In this document: in pieces, positions 1-5,781 of the stretch
How the letters are laid out: each line of letters begins with the position of its first letter
How positions within the stretch are numbered: the stretch's first letter is position 1
Assembly: GCA_021806055.1 (NCBI GenBank)
Contig: JAJZYE010000030.1
Location: 1-8,582, forward strand
Origin: Actinomycetes bacterium
GTDB taxonomy: Bacteria > Actinomycetota > Acidimicrobiia > Acidimicrobiales > RAAP-2
Length of the DNA stretch: 8,582 nucleotides
Direction: 5' to 3'
Notes under the pieces: model-generated
What the model saw: only the letters and a program-made list of their open reading frames with translations
Database searches by the model: none
Told to the model about the DNA's origin: nothing
Translations under genes and position numbers: made by a program

Positions 1-4
1 GTGT

Positions 5-24
5 CATGGGAACAGTTTCCCATG
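5..24. repeat. 8-bp perfect inverted repeat, possible operator or terminator stem
   Basis: CATGGGAA (5-12) and TTCCCATG (17-24) are perfect inverted repeats around the loop CAGT. The core GGGAA-CAGT-TTCCC has the same 5-4-5 layout as the stronger palindrome at 4983-5010. No T-run follows, so a classical intrinsic terminator is not obvious. It may end an upstream gene outside the window or be a regulator site; weak AT-rich -10-like hexamers (TAGTGT 39-44, TATTAC 44-49) lie just downstream. I see no gene between here and 242. Confidence 0.5.
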
Positions 25-241
25 TCTAGCACGACTATTAGTGTATTACCGAAAGGTCTTTAGGGGCACCTCGCGACGACTCATCGTCCCTGTCCAAGCC
101 GCACACGTCGCGATGGAGATTCATTCGCACCGTGTGGTGGAGCCTTCCACGCCTCGACGAGGTCGGTGGCAAGGATTGGGCAGCGCGGGCGTGTACCGTG
201 GCAGACACGGGCAGTCGAGTACCACATTGGGTGGAGGCATC

Positions 242-421
242 ATGAAGAACGCGAAGATCGTCCTGACGGTGGTGGGCGTGATCGTGCTCATTCTGCTCGT
301 CTTATCGGTGATCGGATGGATCGTCTCGACCTTGCGCGTACTCGTGTACCTGGCGGTGCTGGCTCTGATCATCGTGGGAGTCTGGCGCGTGACGCACCGT
401 CGGCCTCGCTCACACCAGTAA
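242..421 (+). CDS. small two-helix membrane protein, 59 aa, unknown function
   Basis: The 59-residue protein starts at an ATG preceded by GGAGG (233-237) with a 4-nt spacer. The same frame is open upstream to 41, but that part is arginine-rich, unlike a signal or membrane protein, and has no ribosome site, so the internal ATG is preferred. Residues about 5-28 and 31-52 are two long hydrophobic stretches rich in Val, Leu and Ile. They are separated by a short turn containing Gly-Trp and followed by a basic tail (THRRPRSHQ) likely to stay in the cytoplasm. This resembles the many small hydrophobic envelope proteins of actinobacteria. I do not recognise a named family and assign no function. It ends 13 nt before the tRNA-Cys gene, so the two could share a transcript. 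Confidence 0.7.
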   Translation: MKNAKIVLTVVGVIVLILLVLSVIGWIVSTLRVLVYLAVLALIIVGVWRVTHRRPRSHQ

Positions 422-434
422 GATCACTGGTCCT

Positions 435-508
435 GGCGGCGTGGCCGAGTGGTTAGGCAGGGGCCTGCAAAGCCCCGTACTCCGGTTCGAATCCGGACGC
501 CGCCTCCA
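435..508 (+). tRNA. tRNA-Cys (anticodon GCA)
   Basis: A full cloverleaf can be drawn. The acceptor stem GGCGGCG (435-441) pairs perfectly with CGCCGCC (498-504). The D stem is GCC (444-446) with GGC (456-458). The anticodon stem GGGGC (460-464) pairs with GCCCC (472-476) around the loop CTGCAAA, giving anticodon GCA at 467-469. The T stem TCCGG (481-485) pairs with CCGGA (493-497) around TTCGAAT. The discriminator base is T505, the identity base known for tRNA-Cys. CCA is encoded at 506-508. It decodes UGC and UGU. Confidence 0.97.
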
Positions 509-853
509 ATAGATTTGCTGCAAGCCCGAGAGCCTTCCCGCTTCGGTGTCGTTGTTGACGGTGGCGTGAGATCGCTGAAAGCGTCCCTCCGGTCGTTTCG
601 CGGGTCCCAAAGTCGGGTGTCCGACCACGAGGCGCTGCAGGTAGCCAACGATGGTTATCTCGTATCGGCGACTCCGTGCGCGTCCAACTCGTTCGGTCGG
701 CGTCTCTGACATCACCGCCGACCGGATCAGGCGATGGTGACGCCGCGGCGAGTCCCCGTACGGGCTACCCGAGAGTTAGGGCCTCGACGTGACGCGCGAG
801 GGCGTCGCGGCTCGAGGATCGCCGCGTCGCGCGAGTGGGTGCGGGGAGGAGCC
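509..853. other. intergenic stretch without a convincing gene
   Basis: These 345 bases lie between the tRNA and the carboxyltransferase gene. Short open frames occur on both strands but have no ribosome sites, no recognisable domains and arginine/proline/serine-rich products typical of random GC-rich frames. No T-rich terminator follows the tRNA. The only structure I see is the hairpin at 691-727 and, at the right end, the GGAGG ribosome site (845-849) of the next gene. A promoter for that gene must lie here or overlap its start. Confidence 0.55.
691..727. repeat. GC-rich hairpin in the intergenic region
   Basis: CGGTCGGCG (694-702) is exactly complementary to CGCCGACCG (716-724), a 9-bp stem. 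Including G-T wobbles, it can extend outward to 691/727. The loop is 13 nt. No T-run follows. It could be a terminator of the actinobacterial type without a U-tract for the tRNA transcript, a protein site or a chance pairing. It lies about 130 bp upstream of the next gene's start. Confidence 0.35.
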
Positions 854-2710
854 GTGCCATACTGGACTTCCATGGCTGACCCCACCACTCTCGGACCGGC
901 CTCCGACGACGATTTCGACTTGCGATTCTTCGGCGAGGGATTCCCGGCAGGTCTGCCGACCTTCGCCGCGGACGTCGAGCCCCACCTGCGCAACCGACGC
1001 CTCGTTAACAGCCCGACGCAGTTGCTCGAGTTACAGACGCTGATGGAGTTCAAGGCGAGCCACGGTCGCTGGCGCATCGCGCGCGATCTCGTGGGGATGG
1101 TTCGTCGGGGTCACGGCACCGAGCTCGACGAGTCCTATCAGGACAAGTTGCGCCGCGAGACGAAGCGAGGCAAGTCGGAGTCCTCGACCTACGGCACGGC
1201 GACGGTGCGTGGCCGCCCGGTCGTTCTCTACGCGATGAACTGGGACTTCTTCGCCGGATCGCTCGGCGTTGTCTCGGGCGAGAAGTTTCAGGCTGCGGCG
1301 GATCTAGCGGTGGCCAAGCGGTTGCCCTTCGTCACCGTCTACGCCTCGAGCGGCGTACGCCAACACGAGAACTTCGCCGGCCTGACCCAGATGACGCGGA
1401 TGGTCGAGGCGATTCGGTTTTACAAGGAGAAGGTCAACCTCCCACAGGTCGCCGTACTGCTCGGCAACGTCTGGGGTGGGGTGTCGGCGAGTGCGGTGCC
1501 CAACGCGGACCTGATCCTCGCGACGTCCGGCACCAACTTCGGCTTCGCGGGACCGAACGTGATCGAGGCCTTCGAGGGGGCGAGCGTCCCCATTCACTCC
1601 CAGAGTGCGGAGGCGAACCTGCTGGACCGCAACATCGACGTCGTCCTGCCCGACGTCGATGAGGTCGTCTGGTATCTGGGTGAGTTGCTTGGCGCGACCG
1701 CGCGTCCCGCCAAGGGGCAGGAGCTGACCGCCGAGACCTTGCCGATGATCCGCAACGTCAGCGTCGAGGGGCAGCGACGCGTGTTCACCTTCGGCCCCGA
1801 CGGCATCCACGGGCCGCGCTTCAGCGAGGTCGCGGGTTCGCTCGCCGTGGAGCCGCCACCGTCGCGCGTCGAGCGCACGACGAATCTGGCTGACGCGCTC
1901 ATGAACCAGTACCAGGACCTGATGTCCGACGCCAACCGGCTCGACCTCGAGTTCATCATTCGCTACGGCTTCACCAACGCGATCGCGGTGTACAACAGCA
2001 TTCACGAGGGTGACGTGCGCCGCTACCCGGCGATCGTGGGTGCCTTCGCCAAGGTCAAGGAGCAGCCGTTCGTCGTCGTGGGCACGCAACCGTCGTACCA
2101 GCGCCTCGGCGACCATGTCATCAAGCGGCCGGCGAACCCCGGGCCCGAGGACTTCGCCTTCATGGAGCGCATCTTGGACATGGGTGAGCGCCTCGGGCTG
2201 CCGGCGTTGTTCGTCACCGACACCCTGGGGGCCAAGCCGACCCTCGAGAGCGAGCGACGCGGCCAGTCGCGCGCGATCGCGCAGTCGATCCTCAGCGGGA
2301 TCAGTTACCGTCACCCCGTGCTCTCACTGGTCACCGGGGCGCTCGGCAGCGGTGGGGGCCTGGCGACGACCCCGATGGCCGATCACGTCATGATGCTCGA
2401 GAAGGCGATGGCCTACGTGGCGGAGCCGCGATCTGCCGCCTCCATTCTCTACCGGACGGCGAACCCGACGCGTGAGCAGATCCGTACCACACTCGCCACG
2501 ATGCGCTCGACGGCCAAGGATCAGCTCGAGCTGGGCCTCATCGACGAGGTGATCCCGGAGGACGTTAATCCCTTCACCACCGTGGAGAGCGTGAGTCGGT
2601 CGATCATGCGGTCCTACATCGAGTTGGCGGGCCTCTCCGATCGTCGTCTGGCGGCGCGACGCCGAGAGCGGATCCGCGCCCTACGGGCCTTCGAGATCAT
2701 CCAGGAGTGA
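854..2710 (+). CDS. fused AccD/AccA-like carboxyltransferase, Zn-finger-less and cysteine-free
   Basis: Two crotonase-fold carboxyltransferase halves lie in one chain. Numbering from the ATG at 872 (612 aa), residues about 105-275 resemble AccD: GSLGVVSGEKF (129-139), ASSGVRQHE (158-166), where AccD usually has SGGARMQE, and FGFAGPNVIEA (223-233). Residues about 385-565 resemble AccA: TDTLGAKP then ERRGQS (449-466), GALGSGGGLA (489-498), EPRSAASILY (518-527) and GLIDEVIPE (555-563). Acetyl-CoA carboxylase carboxyltransferases move a carboxyl group from carboxybiotin to acetyl-CoA to give malonyl-CoA; that role is only inferred here. The N-terminus lacks the four-cysteine zinc finger of AccD, and I find no cysteine in the whole chain. 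No biotin carboxylase or biotin carrier gene is in the window, so partner and acyl-CoA substrate are unknown. Start: GTG 854 has GGAGG with a 4-nt spacer, the same spacing as two other genes here; ATG 872 is the main alternative and could be read from a leaderless mRNA. Confidence 0.85.
   Translation: MPYWTSMADPTTLGPASDDDFDLRFFGEGFPAGLPTFAADVEPHLRNRRLVNSPTQLLELQTLMEFKASHGRWRIARDLVGMVRRGHGTELDESYQDKLRRETKRGKSESSTYGTATVRGRPVVLYAMNWDFFAGSLGVVSGEKFQAAADLAVAKRLPFVTVYASSGVRQHENFAGLTQMTRMVEAIRFYKEKVNLPQVAVLLGNVWGGVSASAVPNADLILATSGTNFGFAGPNVIEAFEGASVPIHSQSAEANLLDRNIDVVLPDVDEVVWYLGELLGATARPAKGQELTAETLPMIRNVSVEGQRRVFTFGPDGIHGPRFSEVAGSLAVEPPPSRVERTTNLADALMNQYQDLMSDANRLDLEFIIRYGFTNAIAVYNSIHEGDVRRYPAIVGAFAKVKEQPFVVVGTQPSYQRLGDHVIKRPANPGPEDFAFMERILDMGERLGLPALFVTDTLGAKPTLESERRGQSRAIAQSILSGISYRHPVLSLVTGALGSGGGLATTPMADHVMMLEKAMAYVAEPRSAASILYRTANPTREQIRTTLATMRSTAKDQLELGLIDEVIPEDVNPFTTVESVSRSIMRSYIELAGLSDRRLAARRRERIRALRAFEIIQE
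858..863 (+). promoter_or_regulatory. possible -10 element (CATACT) for a leaderless start at 872
   Basis: CATACT is close to the TAnnnT -10 consensus and ends 8 nt before the ATG at 872, so transcription could begin at or next to that codon. Leaderless mRNAs of this kind are common in actinobacteria. No convincing -35 is seen. This call and the GTG 854 start exclude each other, because the transcript would begin downstream of 854. Confidence 0.25.
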
Positions 2711-2732
2711 GGGGTCGTCCGCCTAGGGTGGG

Positions 2733-3779
2733 ATGATCGGAACCAGGCTCACGCGACGACGATTGAGCGCCAGAGTGCGCCGGGCCGCCACGGTCATTGT
2801 GGCCGGCGTGACCCTCTACGTCGTCTTGCCGGCGACTGTCCACGTGGTGGCCGCGTGGCCACGCCTGGCGAGCCTGCAGCTCTGGTGGCTGGCCGTCGCC
2901 ATCGCGTCGCAGGTCGTGAGCTTCACGTGCACCCTCGCTCTGCTGCGCGTCGTGCTGCACCGGCCCAGCTGGTTCGCGGTGGTCACCGCCGGCTTGGCGG
3001 GCAACGCCGTGACCAATACCTTGCCCGGTGGTGACGCCGTCGGGGCGGGTGTGCAGTATCGCATGCTGTCACGCGCCGGCGTGCGACCCGCTGAGGCGGC
3101 GGGGGGACTCGCGGCCTCGGCCATCATCGGCGTGGCGGGACTGTTCATCCTTCCGGTCTTCGCGCTACCCGCCATCGTCGGGGGCAGCGTGAACTCGGGG
3201 CTCGAGCACGCCGCGATTCTCGGTCTGGTCGGATTCGTGCTGATCGTGGCGTTGAGCGTGGTTCTCCTGGTCAGTGATCGGGCATTGGCGATCCTCGCGC
3301 GGGCCCTGCAGTGGCTGGTCCATCTGGTGCGCCGGCGCGTGCCGCGCGGTGACCTGGTCGCTCGCTCGTTGGCGCAGCGCGACGAGTTGCGCGCTGACCT
3401 CGGGCGAAGCTGGTGGCGGGCGGTACTGCTGATCGGAGGACGGATCGGCTTCGACTACGGCAGCCTCCTCGCCGCGCTGCGCGCGACGGGCGACCGGGCG
3501 AACCCGTCCCTGGTGCTGTTGGCCTACGCCGCGACCGCCGTAGTGGCCCTCGTACCGTTGACGCCCGGGGGCATCGGGATCGTCGAGGCGAGCCTTAGCG
3601 GGTTGCTCGTCCTCGCGGGGGTGCCCGCAGCCCGCGCGGTGCTGGCCACCCTGGCCTACCGGGTGGGCTCGTATTGGCTGCCCATCGGGGCGGGGGGTGT
3701 GGCCTACGCGTCGTTTCGGCGGCGCTACGGCTCGGTGGGTGAGGAGACCACGTCGGACGGTGCGGCGCCCTCGACGTGA
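2733..3779 (+). CDS. YbhN/UPF0104-type integral membrane protein (LPG_synthase_TM family)
   Basis: The 348-aa polytopic membrane protein has a basic N-terminus (TRLTRRRLSARVRR) followed by about seven or eight hydrophobic segments. It has the conserved landmarks of the flippase-like domain of lysylphosphatidylglycerol synthases: NTLPGGDAVGAGVQYRML (95-112), PLTPGGIGIVEASL (275-288) and LAYRVGSYWLPIGAG (307-321). Length fits the stand-alone family. The soluble aminoacyl-transferase domain of full MprF proteins is absent, so a lipid-flippase or lipid-transport role in the inner membrane is inferred; the substrate cannot be read from sequence. The start lies 22 nt after the carboxyltransferase stop, consistent with co-transcription. 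The start itself is uncertain: there is no good ribosome site, only TAGGGTGGG directly before the ATG, and TAGGGT (2724-2729) could also be a -10 element. GTG 2775 is an alternative. Confidence 0.85.
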   Translation: MIGTRLTRRRLSARVRRAATVIVAGVTLYVVLPATVHVVAAWPRLASLQLWWLAVAIASQVVSFTCTLALLRVVLHRPSWFAVVTAGLAGNAVTNTLPGGDAVGAGVQYRMLSRAGVRPAEAAGGLAASAIIGVAGLFILPVFALPAIVGGSVNSGLEHAAILGLVGFVLIVALSVVLLVSDRALAILARALQWLVHLVRRRVPRGDLVARSLAQRDELRADLGRSWWRAVLLIGGRIGFDYGSLLAALRATGDRANPSLVLLAYAATAVVALVPLTPGGIGIVEASLSGLLVLAGVPAARAVLATLAYRVGSYWLPIGAGGVAYASFRRRYGSVGEETTSDGAAPST

Positions 3780-3797
3780 TGAGGTGCGTGCGACGCC

Positions 3798-3815
3798 AGC
3801 GCTAGCGTGAGCGCT
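3798..3815. repeat. short inverted repeat AGCGCT-N6-AGCGCT upstream of the AI-2E-family gene
   Basis: AGCGCT (3798-3803) recurs at 3810-3815 and can form a 6-bp stem over a 6-nt loop. It overlaps a TAGCGT hexamer (3803-3808) that resembles a -10 element. It lies in the 58-bp gap between two membrane-protein genes, so it may be a weak terminator or an operator over a promoter. The motif is short and GC-rich enough to be chance. Confidence 0.25.
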
Positions 3816-3837
3816 CGAGGAAGGAAGTGGGCCGGTC

Positions 3838-4983
3838 GTGACTGTGGGTGACGTCGAGGGCGAGGGGACGAGCGGCACCTCGCGCCGGGCGCGTGTGCTG
3901 CGCCGTGCGGACGCGAGCAACGTGCCGCTGCGTACGATTCTCGTGTCGGTGTTCACCGTGGCCGGCGTCTACCTGGCCGGTCTGGTTCTGTACCGGCTGC
4001 GTGACCTGCTCTTGCTGATGCTGGTGGGGGGCTTCCTCGCGCTGATCCTCAACCCGCTGGTCGTGGCGTTGCAGCGACTCGGAATCCGACGCCGGGGACT
4101 GGCGGTCACCGTGGTCGGTGCGGCGACGCTCGCCGTCTTCGTCGGGTTGGCCTTCGGCTTCGGGTACCCGTTGGTCAACGCGCTGACGCATCTCTCCCAG
4201 ACCCTGCCGAACTACGTGCGCCACGCCCAGCACGGGACCGGATGGATTGGCCACCTGATCCGCCGCTACCACGTCGAGACGTGGGTGTCCAAGAACTCCG
4301 CGAAGCTGATCTCCCTGGCCCAAGGCTTGAGCAAGCCGGCCCTGGCGCTCGGCCGCGGCGCGGTGTCGGTGCTGCTGGCCATGCTGCTGATCTTCACTTT
4401 CGTGCTGCTGCTGTTGATCGAGGGTCCGGTACTGCGCCTCGCGGTGCTGAACTGGGTGTCGCCCGAGCGCGCGCAGCGCCTGGTGCGCGTCAGCACGCAG
4501 GTCAGCCGCTCGGCGGCTGGCTACGTGCTCGGCAACCTGGTGACGTCGATCATCGCCGGCGTGGTCGTCTTCGTCACGCTGCTCGCCCTCGGCGTTCCCT
4601 TCGCGCTGCTGTGGGGACTGTGGGTTGCCCTGGTGGACTTCCTGCCGACGATCGGCGGTGCGCTCGCCGGGATCCCGACGGTGCTCTTCGCCTTCGGGCA
4701 CTCCGTGACGGCGGGGCTGGTGACCCTCGTGGTCTTCCTGGTCTACACCCAGCTGGAGAATCACCTGCTGAATCCGCTCATCATGAGCCGGACCGTGCGG
4801 CTGAATCCGCTCAGCGTCTTTGTCGCGGTGCTGATCGGCGCGGAGGTGGGTTCGTGGGTGGGGGGACTCTTCGGAGGTTTCGTCGGCGTGCTGCTGGCCG
4901 TGCCGCTCGCCGCCTCCCTCCAGGCGGTCCTGCACGAGGTGGGTGGGCTCGCACCCCGGTCGGGTGCGGCGCCACCGTCGTGA
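3838..4983 (+). CDS. AI-2E family (PerM/YdiK/TqsA-like) membrane transporter
   Basis: The 381-aa polytopic protein belongs to the AI-2E exporter superfamily (PF01594) and has the usual length. After a basic cytoplasmic N-terminus (about 1-30), hydrophobic segments fall near 33-52, 57-76 and 87-108. An amphipathic soluble stretch (about 115-170) follows, then helices near 174-196, 228-250, 253-285, 290-305 and 325-362. Family landmarks are VDFLPTIGGALAGIP (266-280) and QLENHLLNPLIMSR (305-318). Members export varied substrates (AI-2 in TqsA, sodium/proton exchange in others), so the substrate is unknown; the name does not show quorum sensing. The start is GTG, preceded by the purine-rich GAGGAAGGAAG (3817-3827) with a 10-nt spacer; GTG 3844 is possible. 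The 58-bp gap from the previous membrane-protein gene allows either co-transcription or its own promoter. The last base of its stop codon is the first base of a 28-bp palindrome. Confidence 0.88.
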   Translation: MTVGDVEGEGTSGTSRRARVLRRADASNVPLRTILVSVFTVAGVYLAGLVLYRLRDLLLLMLVGGFLALILNPLVVALQRLGIRRRGLAVTVVGAATLAVFVGLAFGFGYPLVNALTHLSQTLPNYVRHAQHGTGWIGHLIRRYHVETWVSKNSAKLISLAQGLSKPALALGRGAVSVLLAMLLIFTFVLLLLIEGPVLRLAVLNWVSPERAQRLVRVSTQVSRSAAGYVLGNLVTSIIAGVVVFVTLLALGVPFALLWGLWVALVDFLPTIGGALAGIPTVLFAFGHSVTAGLVTLVVFLVYTQLENHLLNPLIMSRTVRLNPLSVFVAVLIGAEVGSWVGGLFGGFVGVLLAVPLAASLQAVLHEVGGLAPRSGAAPPS

Positions 4984-5010
4984 CCACTAGGGACGTTCGT
5001 CCCTAGTGGT
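4983..5010. promoter_or_regulatory. perfect 12-bp palindrome with a DosR-box-like core (alternative: terminator)
   Basis: The left arm ACCACTAGGGAC (4983-4994) and right arm GTCCCTAGTGGT (4999-5010) are perfect inverted repeats around GTTC. The central 14 bases, GGGAC-GTTC-GTCCC, match the core of the mycobacterial DosR/DevR box TTSGGGACTWWAGTCCCSAA; 14 of 20 positions agree when aligned. It is centred 53.5 bp upstream of the GTG of the phosphoribosyltransferase gene, whose relatives belong to the DosR regulon. This supports an activator site for a stress operon. Against it, the repeat starts on the stop codon of the preceding gene, and a stem this strong could terminate transcription; however, no T-run follows (GGCGGG instead). 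Both functions could coexist. Confidence 0.55.
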
Positions 5011-5037
5011 GGCGGGTCGCACCTGGCGTCACGGGTG

Positions 5038-5043
5038 TAGTGC
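5038..5043 (+). promoter_or_regulatory. possible -10 element (TAGTGC) giving a leaderless mRNA
   Basis: TAGTGC resembles the actinobacterial TAnnnT -10 and ends 6 nt before the GTG at 5050, the spacing expected if transcription starts on the start codon itself. No -35 hexamer stands out around 5015-5021, as expected for an activator-dependent promoter. No ribosome site precedes the GTG, which fits a leaderless transcript. This is inference from spacing and short motifs. Confidence 0.35.
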
Positions 5044-5049
5044 GGGTAC

Positions 5050-5781
5050 GTGGACGGCTTCGTCGATCGTGGCGACGCGGGACGCCAGTTGGCGGCGCGG
5101 CTGGCGTCGTGGCGTGGGCGCGGCGTGGTCGTCGCCGCGCTGCCTCGCGGGGGTGTGCCGGTCGCCTACGACGTCGCGCTGTCCCTCGGGGTCCCCCTCG
5201 AGATACTGGTCGTGCGTAAGATCGGCGTTCCCCACCAGCCCGAGGTGGCGATGGGAGCGGTGGGCGAGGACGGTGTCGTCCTGGTCAATCACGATGTGGT
5301 GCGCGCGCTCGGAGTGGACCGCGAGCGATTCGACGAGGCGCAGAGCCACGCGCGCGATGAGCTGGAGCGGCGGGTGGAGCTCTATCGGGGCGGCCGCCCC
5401 CCGGCCGACCTGCGCGGGCGTACCGTGCTGCTGGTCGACGACGGCGTCGCCACCGGGGCGAGTGCTCGCGTGGCCGCTCGCGTGGCGCGCGCGCGAGGCG
5501 CCACGTCGGTCGTTCTCGCGACACCCGTCGTGGCGGGCGACGCGGTGGCGTCGCTGCGCGAGGATGTCGACGAGGTGATCGCGACGATCGTCGCGCGGGG
5601 CACCTTCGCGGTGGGGCAGTGGTACCAGCAGTTCGACCAGGTCACCGATGAGGAGGTCCTCGACGACCTGGGACGCGCGGCGCGGCGCTTCGTCTCGCTC
5701 GACGACGAGGCGCCCTGGACGGGCGCGAGAGAGAGAGAGTGGACATCCCTACGTCGTCCGTGCGCCTCGCGGGCGACTTGA
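5050..5781 (+). CDS. type I phosphoribosyltransferase-domain protein, first gene of stress-type operon
   Basis: The 243-aa protein has a PRTase fold. LPRGGVPVAYDVA (31-43) and VVRKIGVPHQPEVAMGAV (54-71) are the early core motifs. VLLVDDGVATGAS (126-138) is the PRPP-binding loop with its two acidic residues and Thr-Gly. VGQWYQQFDQVTDEEV (188-203) is a tail typical of this subfamily. Proteins of this kind are related to the N-terminal halves of M. tuberculosis Rv0571c and Rv2030c, both DosR-regulated; their substrate is not known to me. The start is GTG without a ribosome site, behind a -10-like hexamer and the palindrome at 4983-5010. After residue 230 (a run of Arg and Glu from the GA repeat) the tail WTSLRRPCASRAT looks unconserved and overlaps the next gene by 43 nt. 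This is as if the original protein once continued into the hydrolase frame. It is cytoplasmic, with no signal peptide. Confidence 0.9.
   Translation: MDGFVDRGDAGRQLAARLASWRGRGVVVAALPRGGVPVAYDVALSLGVPLEILVVRKIGVPHQPEVAMGAVGEDGVVLVNHDVVRALGVDRERFDEAQSHARDELERRVELYRGGRPPADLRGRTVLLVDDGVATGASARVAARVARARGATSVVLATPVVAGDAVASLREDVDEVIATIVARGTFAVGQWYQQFDQVTDEEVLDDLGRAARRFVSLDDEAPWTGAREREWTSLRRPCASRAT
5727..5739 (+). repeat. (GA)6 dinucleotide tract at the gene junction
   Basis: Six GA units (5727-5738) plus a G run straight into the GTG start of the hydrolase gene. The tract encodes the Arg-Glu run at the end of the conserved part of the phosphoribosyltransferase and may also act as a purine-rich ribosome site for the hydrolase. 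Loss of one GA unit, or a -1 ribosomal slip, would move the first frame exactly into the second. Such tracts are prone to slippage, and a short length error in the assembly is also possible. Confidence 0.8.

Noticed and set aside
410..715. Minus-strand frames across the tRNA and intergenic region
   Set aside because: They run through the tRNA-Cys sequence, have no ribosome site and show no recognisable protein features.
734..853. N-terminal extension of the carboxyltransferase to 734
   Set aside because: The added 40 residues are an arginine-rich stretch unlike the family, and there is no ribosome site before 734, while GGAGG precedes GTG 854.
1304..2314. Minus-strand open frame (336 codons) inside the carboxyltransferase gene
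   Set aside because: Arg/Val/Asp-rich low-complexity product with no motifs; the opposite strand encodes conserved carboxyltransferase motifs across the same bases.
3802..4935. Long minus-strand open frame (377 codons) opposite the AI-2E-family gene
   Set aside because: Its product is extremely rich in Gln, Arg, His and Glu with no domain, as expected from the antisense of hydrophobic GC-rich codons. The plus-strand frame has clear family motifs.
3838..4983. Quorum-sensing AI-2 exporter
   Set aside because: AI-2E family membership alone does not show AI-2 transport; no luxS or lsr-type gene is present in the window.
4983..5010. Certain intrinsic terminator
   Set aside because: The stem is strong but is followed by GGCGGG instead of a T-run, and its core fits an activator site. 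Termination is kept only as an alternative.
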